64,000 bases of DNA from Halosegnis rubeus (GCF_009184545.1 NZ_QJOW01000004.1:62001-126000); one strand, 5' to 3'. Shown: positions 1 to 8,639, counted from the first letter of the stretch. Program-made: numbers and translations. The notes: generated by a model from the letters alone, not told the origin.

Positions 1-2
1 GC

Positions 3-47
3 GGGGAAGGGTTCTACGTCTGGGAGGACGGCGAACCGGTTAAGTAG
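3..47 (+). CDS. C-terminal tail of an upstream gene (partial)
   Basis: An open frame enters from the left edge and encodes GEGFYVWEDGEPVK before a TAG stop. The next gene's ATG follows immediately, so the two are probably cotranscribed. Too little is present to name the protein. Confidence 0.5.
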   Translation, partial: GEGFYVWEDGEPVK

Positions 48-593
48 ATGAGCGACTCGGATTCCGACCACGCCGACATCATCGACGAGCTGGAAGAGCT
101 TCACGACAGAGTCGACGCGGAGACCCGCGAACACGTCGACGAGCTGATGGAGCAAGTGACGGAACTCCAGTCTCGCGGTCGAGGGAACGTCATCGTGGGC
201 TTCGACCGGACCGACCTCTCCGAGGCGGCCATCGGTTCGCTCGTGTTCGGAATTCCGATGTTCGTGGAGGGGGGAACCAACGAGGTCGGGGGCTATCTCG
301 CAACCAGACCGCTTCAGCTCCTTGCGACGATTGCCGTCGCCGTCGCCATCGTCTACGGTATCGTCTACGTCGCCGACTTTCAGGACGTGCGAGTCCACCG
401 GCCCTTCCTCGGCATCGTGCCGCGACGGATGGTCGGTATCTGTGGCGTGACATTCCTCGTCGCGCCGCTGGGGCTGACGGGATGGGGGCGAATCGAGTGG
501 GAGACACCGCTGCTCGCGGTCGCGACGACGACCGTCGCGTTCGTCCCGATGTCCATCGGCGCGACACTGGGTGACATCCTGCCCGGCTCATAA
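48..593 (+). CDS. DUF2391 family membrane protein
   Basis: This 181-aa protein has an acidic, probably coiled N-terminus (residues 1-45, rich in Asp and Glu). Several hydrophobic segments follow, at about residues 60-75, 88-110, 128-145 and 155-178. The pattern fits the DUF2391 putative membrane family of haloarchaea. The function is unknown. The start is the ATG directly after the preceding stop codon, which suggests translational coupling. Family assignment is from recall of the sequence pattern. Confidence 0.7.
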   Translation: MSDSDSDHADIIDELEELHDRVDAETREHVDELMEQVTELQSRGRGNVIVGFDRTDLSEAAIGSLVFGIPMFVEGGTNEVGGYLATRPLQLLATIAVAVAIVYGIVYVADFQDVRVHRPFLGIVPRRMVGICGVTFLVAPLGLTGWGRIEWETPLLAVATTTVAFVPMSIGATLGDILPGS

Positions 594-641
594 TCGGCCC
601 TTTTGACAAAGGTTAAACCGCGCGCACACCGACGCGTGAGT

Positions 642-821
642 ATGAGCGAAACCGAGCAGAAGCGCGCACGCAAGTGCGTCTCCTGTGGAATCAACATCTC
701 CGGCACAGCGGCCGCCCGGTTCGACTGCCCGGACTGCGGCTGTGAGATTTTCCGCTGTGCGACGTGTCGCAAACAGAGCAACCTGTACGAGTGCCCGGAC
801 TGCGGGTTCACGGGGCCGTAA
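642..821 (+). CDS. HVO_2753-type zinc-finger micro-protein
   Basis: This 59-aa protein carries four CPxCG-like knuckles (CVSCG, CPDCG, CATC, CPDCG), enough to bind two zinc ions. Length and knuckle layout match the haloarchaeal HVO_2753 family, small zinc-finger proteins studied in Haloferax. A longer reading from TTG at 603 adds a basic, unrelated extension, so the internal ATG is preferred; it sits about 25 bases after an AT-rich GGTTAAACC stretch. The gene lies 2 bases upstream of the EF-1 beta ATG, and this pairing also occurs in Haloferax. Confidence 0.85.
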   Translation: MSETEQKRARKCVSCGINISGTAAARFDCPDCGCEIFRCATCRKQSNLYECPDCGFTGP

Positions 822-823
822 CG

Positions 824-1090
824 ATGGGACAGGTCGCTGTCAAGATGAAGGTCATGCCGCAAAACCCCGACGTTGACCTCGATGCGCTCCAGGACCGACT
901 CGAGCAGTCGCTCCCGGAGGGTGCAAAGATCAACGGCTTCCAGCGCGAAGACGTCGCCTTTGGTCTCGTCGCGCTCTTGCCGACCGTCATCGTTCCCGAC
1001 GACGCCGGCGGCAGCGGTGCCGTCGAGGAGGCGTTCTCGACCGTCGAGGGCGTCGAGTCGCTCGAAGTCGAGTCGCAGGGTCGACTGTAG
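824..1090 (+). CDS. ef1b: Elongation factor 1-beta
   Basis: The 88-aa product matches archaeal aEF-1 beta, the guanine-nucleotide exchange factor that recharges EF-1 alpha during translation. The start [12 protein letters not shown], the central ING(F)..[10 protein letters not shown] segment and the C-terminal [11 protein letters not shown] strand are typical. The ATG is 2 bases after the stop of the zinc-finger gene. A longer frame from 764 overlaps that gene and is rejected. The size is normal for the archaeal form. Confidence 0.93.
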   Translation: MGQVAVKMKVMPQNPDVDLDALQDRLEQSLPEGAKINGFQREDVAFGLVALLPTVIVPDDAGGSGAVEEAFSTVEGVESLEVESQGRL

Positions 1091-1153
1091 GTTCGTTCGC
1101 TGCGGTTTTCGGTCACTTCGCCCGTGAGCGGCGCGGCCGGGCCGGAACGCACG

Positions 1154-1160
1154 TTTTATA
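1154..1160 (+). promoter_or_regulatory. TATA box for the L21e operon
   Basis: TTTTATA lies 31 bases before the rpl21e ATG, the spacing expected for an almost leaderless haloarchaeal transcript. It is the first promoter-like site after the EF-1 beta stop. Confidence 0.55.
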
Positions 1161-1190
1161 ACGCTGACCGAGTTACCGTGGGGTACGACA

Positions 1191-1481
1191 ATGCCAAGTT
1201 CCAACGGACCCCTCCACGGTACGCGGAACAAACTCAAGAACAAGCCTCGAGACCGCGGCACCTCCCCGCCACAGCGCTCGGTCGAGGAGTACGAGACCGG
1301 CGAGAAGGTCCATCTCAAGATCGACCCGTCGGTCCACAAGGGCCGCTTCCACCCGCGCTTCGACGGTCAGACCGGCGAAATCGAGGGGTCGCAGGGCCGC
1401 GCGTACAAGGTGCTCATCACCGACGGCGGCAAGGAGAAGACGCTCATCTCGAACCCGGCACATCTCCGCCGGCAGGAGTAA
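1191..1481 (+). CDS. rpl21e: 50S ribosomal protein L21e
   Basis: The 96-aa product matches archaeal/eukaryotic L21e. It has a basic N-terminus ([20 protein letters not shown]), the [19 protein letters not shown] core and a C-terminal SH3-like barrel ending NPAHLRRQE. It is a structural component of the large ribosomal subunit. It starts the conserved archaeal gene order L21e-RpoF-DUF655-RsmA and is 4 bases from rpoF. Confidence 0.95.
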   Translation: MPSSNGPLHGTRNKLKNKPRDRGTSPPQRSVEEYETGEKVHLKIDPSVHKGRFHPRFDGQTGEIEGSQGRAYKVLITDGGKEKTLISNPAHLRRQE

Positions 1482-1485
1482 CCCG

Positions 1486-1842
1486 ATGACCATCTTCAAG
1501 GAGATCGTCGACGAGGAGTATCTCACCACCAGCGAGGTGAAGGAGGAACTCGAAGTCATCGAGGAGGAGCGGTCCGGCGAGGACAGTCCCGAGATGCCCT
1601 ACGAGCTGGCGCGTGCAATCGAACACGCCAACCGGTTCGGTGATCTCTCGGCGGAGGATTCGCGTGCGCTCGTCGCAGACCTACTGGAGTTGGAGAAGGT
1701 GTCTGAAGCGACCGCCTACAAAATCGCCGACCTCCTTCCCGAGGACCGTGCGGAACTGCGGTCCATCTACGCACAGGAGCGCTACTCGCTGTCCGGCGAC
1801 GAACTCGACGACGTGCTCAACGTCGTCTCGCAGTACGCCTGA
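1486..1842 (+). CDS. rpoF: RNA polymerase subunit F (Rpb4-like)
   Basis: This 118-aa acidic protein is the archaeal Rpb4 homologue, which pairs with RpoE (Rpb7) to form the stalk of RNA polymerase. The N-terminal LTTSEVKEELEVIEEER segment and the C-terminal HRDC-like helices (KIADLLPEDRAELRSIYAQER) fit the family. It sits between rpl21e and DUF655, as in other haloarchaea. Confidence 0.9.
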   Translation: MTIFKEIVDEEYLTTSEVKEELEVIEEERSGEDSPEMPYELARAIEHANRFGDLSAEDSRALVADLLELEKVSEATAYKIADLLPEDRAELRSIYAQERYSLSGDELDDVLNVVSQYA

Positions 1843-1852
1843 GGCCGGCGGA

Positions 1853-1860
1853 TTTTAAAT
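1853..1860 (+). promoter_or_regulatory. TATA box for the DUF655 gene
   Basis: TTTTAAAT is centred about 27 bases before the DUF655 ATG, which suggests a separate, nearly leaderless transcript start between rpoF and DUF655. Confidence 0.5.
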
Positions 1861-1883
1861 ACACTGTTGCCATACAAATCACT

Positions 1884-2465
1884 ATGAGTAACGCCGACAG
1901 CAAACCGTCCGGCGACCGCATCGACGTGATTACGCTGGACGTGCTTCCGAACGGTCTCCCTTCGGACAATCGCCCGCGATCACAGGCGACGCCGATCGCG
2001 TACGGACTCGACACCGACGCGTTCCGGCTGTACGAGCTGACGCTGACGGACGAGGCCCACGTGCTCGTCGGTAACACACTCACGCTCGCGCCGGCCGCCG
2101 AACAGAGCGAGGACGTGAAGCGCAGCCGGCGGATCGAGTACGCCGACCTCTCGGGGACTGCCCAGTCGGAACTGGAGTACGCCATCGAGGACCTCATCGA
2201 CGAAGAGGAACGCCGGTTCGTCGACTACTACAACGAGGCACAGCCCATCACGATTCGGCTCCACCAGCTGAACCTGTTCCCGGGAATCGGGAAGAAGCTC
2301 CGCAACGACATCCTCGACGAGCGAAAGCGCGAGCCGTTTGAGTCGTTCGAGGAGGTGTCCGACCGTGTCTCCGGGCTTCACGACCCAAAACAGACCATCA
2401 TCGACCGCATCCTCGAAGAGCTTCGCGAGGACGACCTGAAGTACCGCATCTTCGCCGCCGAGTGA
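1884..2465 (+). CDS. DUF655 family nucleic-acid-binding protein
   Basis: The 193-aa product belongs to the archaeal DUF655 family. An N-terminal OB-like beta region (ITLDVLPNG...LTDEAHVLVG) is followed by helix-hairpin-helix segments, the clearest being LNLFPGIGKKLRNDILDERK. HhH motifs usually bind nucleic acid without sequence preference. The gene always neighbours rsmA in archaea, so a role in rRNA maturation is likely but unproven. The 45-base gap to rsmA suggests one operon. Confidence 0.88.
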   Translation: MSNADSKPSGDRIDVITLDVLPNGLPSDNRPRSQATPIAYGLDTDAFRLYELTLTDEAHVLVGNTLTLAPAAEQSEDVKRSRRIEYADLSGTAQSELEYAIEDLIDEEERRFVDYYNEAQPITIRLHQLNLFPGIGKKLRNDILDERKREPFESFEEVSDRVSGLHDPKQTIIDRILEELREDDLKYRIFAAE

Positions 2466-2510
2466 GGCGACTCGTGAAGGCTTTTCTCCGCCGCCTGCAA
2501 ACCACGGGTA

Positions 2511-3347
2511 GTGACCGACCCTGAGTATCGTGACCCGGACGCTCTCATCCGCCGGGCAAAGCGGGGCGACCCGGAGTTCGACCAGCACTTCCTCGTCGAC
2601 GACCGGGTGCTCGACCGGATTCCAACGCATCTCCCCGCCGACGCCGACACCAGTCACCTCCTCGAAATCGGTGGCGGTACGGGCGCGTTGACCGACCGCC
2701 TGCTCGTCGCCGGCGAACGCGTCACCGTCGTGGAGCGTGACCCCGACCTCGCGGATTTTCTCCGGCGAGAGTTCGCCGACGCCGTCGACGAGGGCCGGCT
2801 GACCGTCGTCGAGGGGGACGCCCTCGACGTGTCGCTGCCCGACTTCTCGGCCTGCGTCTCCAATCTCCCCTACGGCGTCTCCTCCGAAATCGCCTTCCGA
2901 CTGCTCCCCGAGAAGCGACCGCTCGTCTTGATGTTTCAGTACGAGTTCGCCGCGCGGATGGCCGCCGACGCGGGGACCGACGAGTACGGCCGGCTCTCCG
3001 TCACTGCGGGCCACTACGCCGACGTGGAGCTGGTCGAGACCGTCCCGAAGGAGGCGTTCGACCCACAGCCTCGCGTCGAGAGCGCGCTCGTCCGGTGTAC
3101 GCCACGCGACCCCGAGTACGAGGTGCCGGACGACGAGTTCTTCCTGGATTTCGTGACGGCCTGTTTTACGCAGCGCCGGAAGACGATGCGCAACGCCGTC
3201 CGAAACACGACCCACATCTCCGGGCTGGCAGACGGTGATGCCGTCGTCGCTGCCGCCGAGGAGTCGCTGCTCTCGAAGCGAGCCGGCAACGTGACCCCGG
3301 CCGAGTTCGCCGAACTCGCCGCAGTCGCGTGGGAGGTCGGTCGGTGA
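2511..3347 (+). CDS. rsmA: 16S rRNA adenine dimethyltransferase RsmA (KsgA/Dim1)
   Basis: The 278-aa enzyme dimethylates two adjacent adenines near the 3' end of 16S rRNA using SAM. Visible motifs are the N-terminal DQHFLVDDRVLDRI, SAM motif I LEIGGGTGALT, the acidic VVERD loop and the catalytic NLPYGVSSEI (N-L-P-Y). The C-terminal small domain includes FTQRRKTMRNA. The start is GTG at 2511. The stop overlaps the mechanosensitive channel ATG. Confidence 0.95.
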   Translation: MTDPEYRDPDALIRRAKRGDPEFDQHFLVDDRVLDRIPTHLPADADTSHLLEIGGGTGALTDRLLVAGERVTVVERDPDLADFLRREFADAVDEGRLTVVEGDALDVSLPDFSACVSNLPYGVSSEIAFRLLPEKRPLVLMFQYEFAARMAADAGTDEYGRLSVTAGHYADVELVETVPKEAFDPQPRVESALVRCTPRDPEYEVPDDEFFLDFVTACFTQRRKTMRNAVRNTTHISGLADGDAVVAAAEESLLSKRAGNVTPAEFAELAAVAWEVGR

Positions 3348-4534
3348 TGGCGGGTCAGTCGACGGCAACTCCGACGCCGAGGACGCCGCCAGAGCCGTCG
3401 GCGTTCGCGCTCAACCTCGCAGATATGCTCGCGCCCACGCGTCCGATGCAGTATCTCGTCAGCGCCCTCGCGCTCGTCGGTTTCCTGCTGGGAACGTATC
3501 TCGTCTATCGGGCCGGCCCGCTGTTGAAGCGCCGGCTCACCGACGACGGTGCCGAGGGGCTACAGGTGGCCGTTGCGACGCTGTTAAGCATCTGTTCTGC
3601 CGGCGTGCTCGTCGTGGTCTGGCGGCGGACGCCGGCGGTCAGGCTCGCGCTCGATAGCATCAGTCCCTCGCCGGTCGCCGGGGTTCGACTGTTCATCGTC
3701 CTCGTCGCGTTGAGCATCACCTACACTGCGACGCGGGTCGCGAAGCGATTTGTCCGGGTCGGCGAGAGCCGCAACGCCATCACGTCACACCAACGGGAAG
3801 TGCTCCACCATCTCGTCCAGATTCTCCTGTTCATCCCGGCGTTCCTGTTTTCGCTCACGCTGTACGGGATTCCGGCACAGAACCTGCTCTTGTCGGCGAG
3901 CGCGCTCGGTGTGGTGCTCGGGCTGGCGGCCCGCCAGACACTCGGGGCTGTACTCGCCGGCTTCGTCCTCCTCTTCGCGCGTCCCTTCAAGATGGGAGAT
4001 TGGGTCGAAATCGACGACAACGAGGGTCTCGTCACCGACATCTCCATCGTCAACACGCGGCTCCAGACGTTCGACGACGAGATGGTGATGATTCCAAACG
4101 ACCAGATTACCGACTCGGCGATTACGAACCGGTCGCGCAACGAACGACTCCGCGTCCAGGCGGACGTGGGGGTCGACTACGACACCGACGTACCCGAGGC
4201 CTGCCGGATCGCGACCGAGGCGATGGACGGTATCGAGATGTTGATGGACGGTCCCGAACCGGAGGTCGTCGTCAAGGAGTTTGGCGACAGCGCCGTCACC
4301 CTGAACCTCCGATTTTGGATTTCCGACCCGACGATACAGAAGAAGTGGGCGGCCCAAAACGCCGTGATGGAGGCCGTCAAACAGGCCTTCGAGGCACACG
4401 ACGTCGCGATTCCGTTCCCACAGCGCGTGCTCTCGGAGCGTGAACAGACCGACGGGCTTGACGTGCGCGCTGTCGACACGGACGCGTCGGCGGACGGAGA
4501 CGCCCCCGACGAGACAGGTGACGCCGGTGAGTGA
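3347..4534 (+). CDS. MscS-family mechanosensitive ion channel
   Basis: The 395-aa membrane protein has hydrophobic segments at about residues 28-48, 72-92, 108-125 and 150-200, then the MscS pore and beta domain (SALGVVLGLAARQTLGAVLAGFVLLFARPFKMGDWVEI, read in parts). A cytoplasmic vestibule and an acidic tail follow. Such channels release solutes when membrane tension rises during osmotic downshock. The chosen ATG overlaps the rsmA stop by one base. A GTG 18 bases earlier is possible but lies inside rsmA. Confidence 0.9.
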   Translation: MAGQSTATPTPRTPPEPSAFALNLADMLAPTRPMQYLVSALALVGFLLGTYLVYRAGPLLKRRLTDDGAEGLQVAVATLLSICSAGVLVVVWRRTPAVRLALDSISPSPVAGVRLFIVLVALSITYTATRVAKRFVRVGESRNAITSHQREVLHHLVQILLFIPAFLFSLTLYGIPAQNLLLSASALGVVLGLAARQTLGAVLAGFVLLFARPFKMGDWVEIDDNEGLVTDISIVNTRLQTFDDEMVMIPNDQITDSAITNRSRNERLRVQADVGVDYDTDVPEACRIATEAMDGIEMLMDGPEPEVVVKEFGDSAVTLNLRFWISDPTIQKKWAAQNAVMEAVKQAFEAHDVAIPFPQRVLSEREQTDGLDVRAVDTDASADGDAPDETGDAGE

Positions 4535-5126
4535 CCTCGCCGACCAGCGCGGGATGGAGACGGCGGTGTACCAGCCCGCGGAGGACTCGAAATTGCTCGC
4601 GGACGTGGCCGTCGAGTCCGTCGACGGCTCCGACCGCGTGCTCGATGTGGGAACGGGGTCGGGTTACGTCGCCGGGCGAATTGCCAGCGCAACCGCGGCG
4701 AGTGTCGTTGCGAGCGACGTGAATCCCCACGCCTGCCGCCAGGCGCGCGACAACGCCCGCGAGGAGACTATCCCGCTTGACGTGGTTCGGGGCGACTGCA
4801 CGCGTCCGTTCGACGCCGAGACCTTCGACGCCGTGACATTCAATCCGCCGTATCTCCCGCGCGACGAGGCGGCCGAACGCGACGACTGGATGGAACGCGC
4901 CCTGACGGGGGGTGAGACCGGCCGTGAGGTCATCGAGTCGTTCCTCGACGACGTGGCCCGCGTGCTCACCTCGGACGGCGTGGTCTTTCTCCTCGTCTCG
5001 ACGCTGACCGACATCGAGGCGGTAGCGGGCTATGCGGCCGACCGCAGCCTCGCCGCCGAGACGGCCCGCGAGGAGTCGTTCCCGTTCGAGCGACTCGCCG
5101 TGTTGAGAATTACTGAAGAGCATTAG
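4527..5126 (+). CDS. HemK2/MTQ2-type protein methyltransferase
   Basis: The 199-aa class I SAM methyltransferase has motif I VLDVGTGSGYVAG, the acidic DVNPHA loop and the catalytic NPPYLP. The NPPY plus the small size point to the HemK2/MTQ2 branch, which methylates the GGQ glutamine of the peptide release factor. Start at GTG 4527 overlaps the channel gene by 8 bases; GTG at 4518 is an alternative. The longer frame from 4440 has an Arg/Thr-rich, unlikely N-terminus. Confidence 0.88.
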   Translation: MSDLADQRGMETAVYQPAEDSKLLADVAVESVDGSDRVLDVGTGSGYVAGRIASATAASVVASDVNPHACRQARDNAREETIPLDVVRGDCTRPFDAETFDAVTFNPPYLPRDEAAERDDWMERALTGGETGREVIESFLDDVARVLTSDGVVFLLVSTLTDIEAVAGYAADRSLAAETAREESFPFERLAVLRITEEH

Positions 5127-5137
5127 AACGCTTCGGA

Positions 5138-5146
5138 AATATTAAG
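5138..5146 (+). promoter_or_regulatory. TATA box for the methionine synthase pair
   Basis: AATATTAAG lies about 28 bases before the ATG at 5171, with a GGAA BRE-like stretch just upstream. This supports a separate promoter and the ATG rather than the upstream GTG at 5162. Confidence 0.5.
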
Positions 5147-5170
5147 CCTCGGTATGTCTACGTGTTCGTA

Positions 5171-6166
5171 ATGACGGAACTAGTCGCGACGACGCCGGGG
5201 CTGTTTCCCCTCCCCGACTGGGCGAAAGACCGGCTTTCGGACCTGAAGGGCCACCAGAAGTCCGACCTCATCGCCGGCGACGAGACGGGCGAGTTGGCCG
5301 AGACCTACGACGACGTGCGAACGGAACTCGTCGAGACACAGATCGATGCCGGGCTCGACCGCGTCACCGAGGGCCAGGGCCGGTGGGACGACATGCTCGC
5401 CCACCCGCTGACGGTCCACGACAGCGTGGAGACCCGCGGTATCGTCCGCTACTACGACAACAACAACTTCTACCGCGAGCCGGTGGTCGCCGGCGACCTC
5501 ACGCCCGGCGGCGACGTGGCACAGGAACTGGAGGCGGCCGCCACGCAGACCGACGACCTACAGGCCGTGCTCCCGGGACCGTACACGCTCGCCGAACTCG
5601 CGACGAACGAACACTACGCCGACCGGTCGGCGTTTCTGAACGCGGTCGCGGAGTTCCTCGCCGGTGAGGTGGCAGAGTTTCCGGCCCACGAGACGCTGTT
5701 CTTACTCGAACCCTCACTCGTGGAAGACGCGCCCGAGGACGGTTTCGACGCGCTCGCGAGCGAGGCAATCGACGCCGTGGCCGAGGCGACTGACGCCGAA
5801 GTCGTCGTCCACCCCTTCTACGGTGCCCTCGACGAGAAGGTGTACGCCCACCTGATGGACGCCGACGTTGACGCCATCGGCTTCGACCTCGTCGCGAACC
5901 ACGAACAGAACGTCTACAACGTCCAGGAGTACGGGACGAAAGACTCGGTCGCGCTCGGCGTCGTCGACGGTCAGAACACGCTCGTCGAGGACCCCGAGAC
6001 CGTGCGCGAGCGGTTCGAGTGGTTCGATTCCCAGATTCCGGCCCAAGAGTTCGATACCGTCTACCTGACGAGCAACACCGAACTGTTCTATCTGCCAGTC
6101 AACAAGGCCGAAGCGAAGGCGGAGACGCTTGCAAACGCCGCAGACCTCGAAGAGGTGACACAATGA
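5171..6166 (+). CDS. MetE-like methyltransferase, first of two adjacent subunits/paralogues
   Basis: The 331-aa TIM-barrel protein belongs to the cobalamin-independent methionine synthase superfamily. Family signatures are VATTPGLFPLPDWAK at the start, a central LPGPYTLAELA and a C-terminal LTSNTELFYLPVNKA. No obvious His-x-Cys zinc site is seen, so it may be the substrate-handling or regulatory partner of the next gene. The two overlap by 4 bases (ATGA), which implies coupled translation. The same tandem pair occurs in Haloferax. Confidence 0.88.
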   Translation: MTELVATTPGLFPLPDWAKDRLSDLKGHQKSDLIAGDETGELAETYDDVRTELVETQIDAGLDRVTEGQGRWDDMLAHPLTVHDSVETRGIVRYYDNNNFYREPVVAGDLTPGGDVAQELEAAATQTDDLQAVLPGPYTLAELATNEHYADRSAFLNAVAEFLAGEVAEFPAHETLFLLEPSLVEDAPEDGFDALASEAIDAVAEATDAEVVVHPFYGALDEKVYAHLMDADVDAIGFDLVANHEQNVYNVQEYGTKDSVALGVVDGQNTLVEDPETVRERFEWFDSQIPAQEFDTVYLTSNTELFYLPVNKAEAKAETLANAADLEEVTQ

Positions 6167-7236
6167 GCGACAACCGAGCGCAGTTTAGACCGCCGAACCA
6201 CCCGACGGATAGCTTCCTCCTCACCACGGTCGTCGGCTCGTACCCGAAGCCGAAGTGGCTGAACCGTGCCGAGGAGCTGACTGACGACGAGGAGTACGAC
6301 TTCGACGAGACCCACCTCGGCGAGGCCCACGACGACGCCTGCCGGCTCATCACCAACGAGCACGAGCGCGCCGGTCTCGACGCCGTCGTCGACGGCGAGA
6401 TGCGCCGCAACGAGATGGTCGAGTTCTTCGCCCACCGCATCGATGGATACGAGTTCAACGGCCCGGTCAAGGTGTGGGGACACAACTACTTCGACAAGCC
6501 GTCGGTCGCAGAGGAGGTCGAGTACGACGAGCCGTGGCTGGTCGACGAGTTCGAGTTCACGACTGGGGTCACCGACCGCCCGGTAAAGGTCCCAATCACC
6601 GGCCCGTACACGCTCGCGAACTGGGCGTTCAACGAGGCCTACGAGAGCGAGGAGGAGCTCGCGTACGACCTCGCCGACCTCGTGAACGAGGAGATCGAGC
6701 GGCTCGTCGACGCCGGCGCACGCTACATCCAGATCGACGAGCCGGCGCTCGCGACCACGCCCGACGACCACGCCATCGTCGGCGAGTGTCTCGAACACAT
6801 CGTCGCTGGTATCCCGGACGACGTTCGCATCGGGCTTCACGTCTGTTACGGTGACTACTCGCGCATCTACCCCGAGATGCTGGAGTACCCCGTCGACGAG
6901 TACGACCTCGAACTCGCGAACGGCAACTACGAGCAGCTAGACGTGTTCACCGCCGACGAGTTCACGAAAGACCTCGCGCTCGGCGTCGTGGACGCCCACG
7001 TCGCCGAGGTGGAGTCCGTCGCCGAAATCAAGGAGAACATCAAGAGGGGCTTCGAGGTCGTCCCGCCACAGCGGCTCACCGTCAGCCCCGACTGCGGGCT
7101 GAAGCTCCTCCCCCGTGAGGTCGCTTATGCGAAGATGGAGAACATGGTCCAGGCTGCCCGCGAAGTCGAGGCCGAACTTGACGCCGGCAAAATCGACGTC
7201 GGCTACGCCGGTACGCAGGCCCCCGCAGACGACTGA
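6163..7236 (+). CDS. metE: Cobalamin-independent methionine synthase, catalytic domain
   Basis: This 357-aa protein corresponds to the C-terminal catalytic barrel of MetE, which moves a methyl group to homocysteine to form methionine. Zinc ligands typical of the family are visible in LHVCYGDY (His, Cys) and SPDCGLKLLP (Cys). The start has the conserved TTVVGSYPKPKWL. It is shorter than bacterial MetE (about 750 aa) because archaea lack the fused N-terminal half. Confidence 0.93.
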   Translation: MSDNRAQFRPPNHPTDSFLLTTVVGSYPKPKWLNRAEELTDDEEYDFDETHLGEAHDDACRLITNEHERAGLDAVVDGEMRRNEMVEFFAHRIDGYEFNGPVKVWGHNYFDKPSVAEEVEYDEPWLVDEFEFTTGVTDRPVKVPITGPYTLANWAFNEAYESEEELAYDLADLVNEEIERLVDAGARYIQIDEPALATTPDDHAIVGECLEHIVAGIPDDVRIGLHVCYGDYSRIYPEMLEYPVDEYDLELANGNYEQLDVFTADEFTKDLALGVVDAHVAEVESVAEIKENIKRGFEVVPPQRLTVSPDCGLKLLPREVAYAKMENMVQAAREVEAELDAGKIDVGYAGTQAPADD

Positions 7237-7239
7237 CGC

Positions 7240-7803
7240 TTACTCGTCCCGAACTGCGGCGACGAACAGTGTCTCCGGCCGGTCTGTGGCCAACTCCATC
7301 TCGAAGCCGGCCCCGGCGAGCGCACGTGTGACGGTATCGAGGTCGTATCGCTCGGTCAGCGGCGGCCCCGCCTCGCCCTCCCCGCCGGCGGACCAGTCGG
7401 CGACAACGAGCCGTCCCCCCGGACGAATCGTCCGCGCGAGTTCGGCGAGCGCGTCGTCACTCGCGAACTCGTGGTAGGTCATCGTCGAGACGGCGGCATC
7501 GAGCGCGTCGTCTGCGAACGGAAGCGTCGCCACGTCCGATTCGACCAGCTCAACGTTGTCGGGCAGCGACTTCTCCCGGTAGTAGTCGTGCATCGCCGGC
7601 TGGATGTCGACCCCGTAGACGTGACCGGCGCGGGCCGCCACGTCGTCGGTGTAGAAGCCGGTGCCGCTGCCGAGGTCGGCGACCGTCTCGGTCCCGTCGA
7701 GCGCGAGCGCCCAGAGCAGCTCTTCGCGGGAGACGTACCGGTAGCGACGGCCGGCGTCTTCGAGGGTGGCGGCTCTTTCGGCGTCGAACGTGTGGTGGCC
7801 CAT
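7240..7803 (-). CDS. Class I SAM-dependent methyltransferase, sulfur module A
   Basis: The 187-aa protein has SAM motif I VADLGSGTGFYTDDVA, the acidic GVDIQ loop and a conserved STMTYHEFAS segment, giving a small UbiE-like fold. A close paralogue sits at 22767-23327 at the far end of module B, so the family is repeatedly linked to sulfane-sulfur genes. The substrate is unknown; a thiol or persulfide is an inference from context only. The ATG (MGHHTFD) matches the paralogue's start. The gene is transcribed away from the metE pair, tail to tail, with a 3-base gap. Confidence 0.8.
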   Translation of the reverse strand: MGHHTFDAERAATLEDAGRRYRYVSREELLWALALDGTETVADLGSGTGFYTDDVAARAGHVYGVDIQPAMHDYYREKSLPDNVELVESDVATLPFADDALDAAVSTMTYHEFASDDALAELARTIRPGGRLVVADWSAGGEGEAGPPLTERYDLDTVTRALAGAGFEMELATDRPETLFVAAVRDE

Positions 7804-7842
7804 ATCACACCCCTCCACTCGCGGACGGAAGTAGCCCGCGGT

Positions 7843-8391
7843 TCATACGAGCAGCTGTACGTCGGCGTCGGCCATGCGTGACAGCGCCGTCGCCGCGCCC
7901 ACGCCCACGGTGACGCCATCGTGGAAGCGCTCCTCGTCGTGGCCCATCAGGTCGATGGTCATCTGACACGCCTGGAGTTCGACGCCCATCTCGAGTGAGG
8001 TGTCGAGCAGCTCCTCGACGGTCGCCACGTCGTTGTCGGCGATCTTCCGCTCCATCATCGCCGTGGCGAGCCGGTCCATCCCGGGGAGGGCGGCGACGGC
8101 GTTCGGCATCGGCATGCTCGGATTGCCCACCGCGCTCAACTGGAGGTCACTGGAGTGGTCCTCGTGGAGGATATCCAATCCCCAGAAGGTGTGGAAGACG
8201 GTCACGTCCCAGTCGAAGGCCGCGGCCGTCGAGGCGAGAATCAGTGGTGGATACGCCATGTCGAGAGTGCCCTGCGTGGCGACGATGACCATCGACCGCT
8301 CGCCTTCGGTCCCCTCGTCGGCTTCCAGTTCCTCGATGCGGGCCTCCAGTTGTGCGATTCGCTCGCTCGCCTCGCTCGACGTGGTGCTCAT
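7843..8391 (-). CDS. DsrE/DrsH-like sulfur relay protein, module A
   Basis: This 182-aa protein has an N-terminal coiled-coil-like stretch (residues 5-28) and then a DsrE-type fold with TQGTLDMAYPPLILASTAAA and FHTFWGLDILHED. The single conserved cysteine of this branch is in ELQACQMT, the expected persulfide carrier. Its ATG overlaps the TusA stop by 4 bases, so the two are cotranslated. It probably accepts sulfane sulfur from TusA or the rhodanese protein. The module B copy (19162) is very similar. Confidence 0.87.
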   Translation of the reverse strand: MSTTSSEASERIAQLEARIEELEADEGTEGERSMVIVATQGTLDMAYPPLILASTAAAFDWDVTVFHTFWGLDILHEDHSSDLQLSAVGNPSMPMPNAVAALPGMDRLATAMMERKIADNDVATVEELLDTSLEMGVELQACQMTIDLMGHDEERFHDGVTVGVGAATALSRMADADVQLLV

Positions 8392-8636
8392 TCGACGCGC
8401 ACCCGGTGGACGTACACCGTCTCGCCGTCGTCTTCGGTCTCTGTCTGGTCGACGAGCGTGACGCCGGGCGTGCCCGCGGCCCAGCCGTCGATGTCGCTCA
8501 CGCTCCCCGAATCGGTCGCGAGTACTTCGAGTACCTCCCCGGCGTCGAGGTCATCGATAGACTGTTTCGTCTTGACGACCGGCATCGGGCAGGCTTCGCC
8601 TTTCACGTCGACTGTCTCCGTCGGAGTGTCCGTCAT
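8388..8636 (-). CDS. tusA: TusA-type sulfur carrier, module A
   Basis: The 82-aa protein carries the TusA signature KGEACPMPVVKTKQ with the reactive Cys at residue 16, which holds sulfur as a persulfide. Start at ATG 8636; an upstream extension to 8753 runs through the promoter and is rejected. It is divergent from the rhodanese-MBL gene at 8869, with a 230-base control region between them. Confidence 0.9.
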   Translation of the reverse strand: MTDTPTETVDVKGEACPMPVVKTKQSIDDLDAGEVLEVLATDSGSVSDIDGWAAGTPGVTLVDQTETEDDGETVYVHRVRVE

Positions 8637-8639
8637 GGT

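Noticed and set aside
380-1339. 319-aa minus-strand open frame
   Set aside because: It is antisense to four well-identified genes (zinc finger, EF-1 beta, L21e and DUF2391) and has no family motif; GC-rich DNA produces such shadows.
1980-3368. 462-aa minus-strand open frame
   Set aside because: Antisense to DUF655 and rsmA, with codon periodicity following the plus-strand genes.
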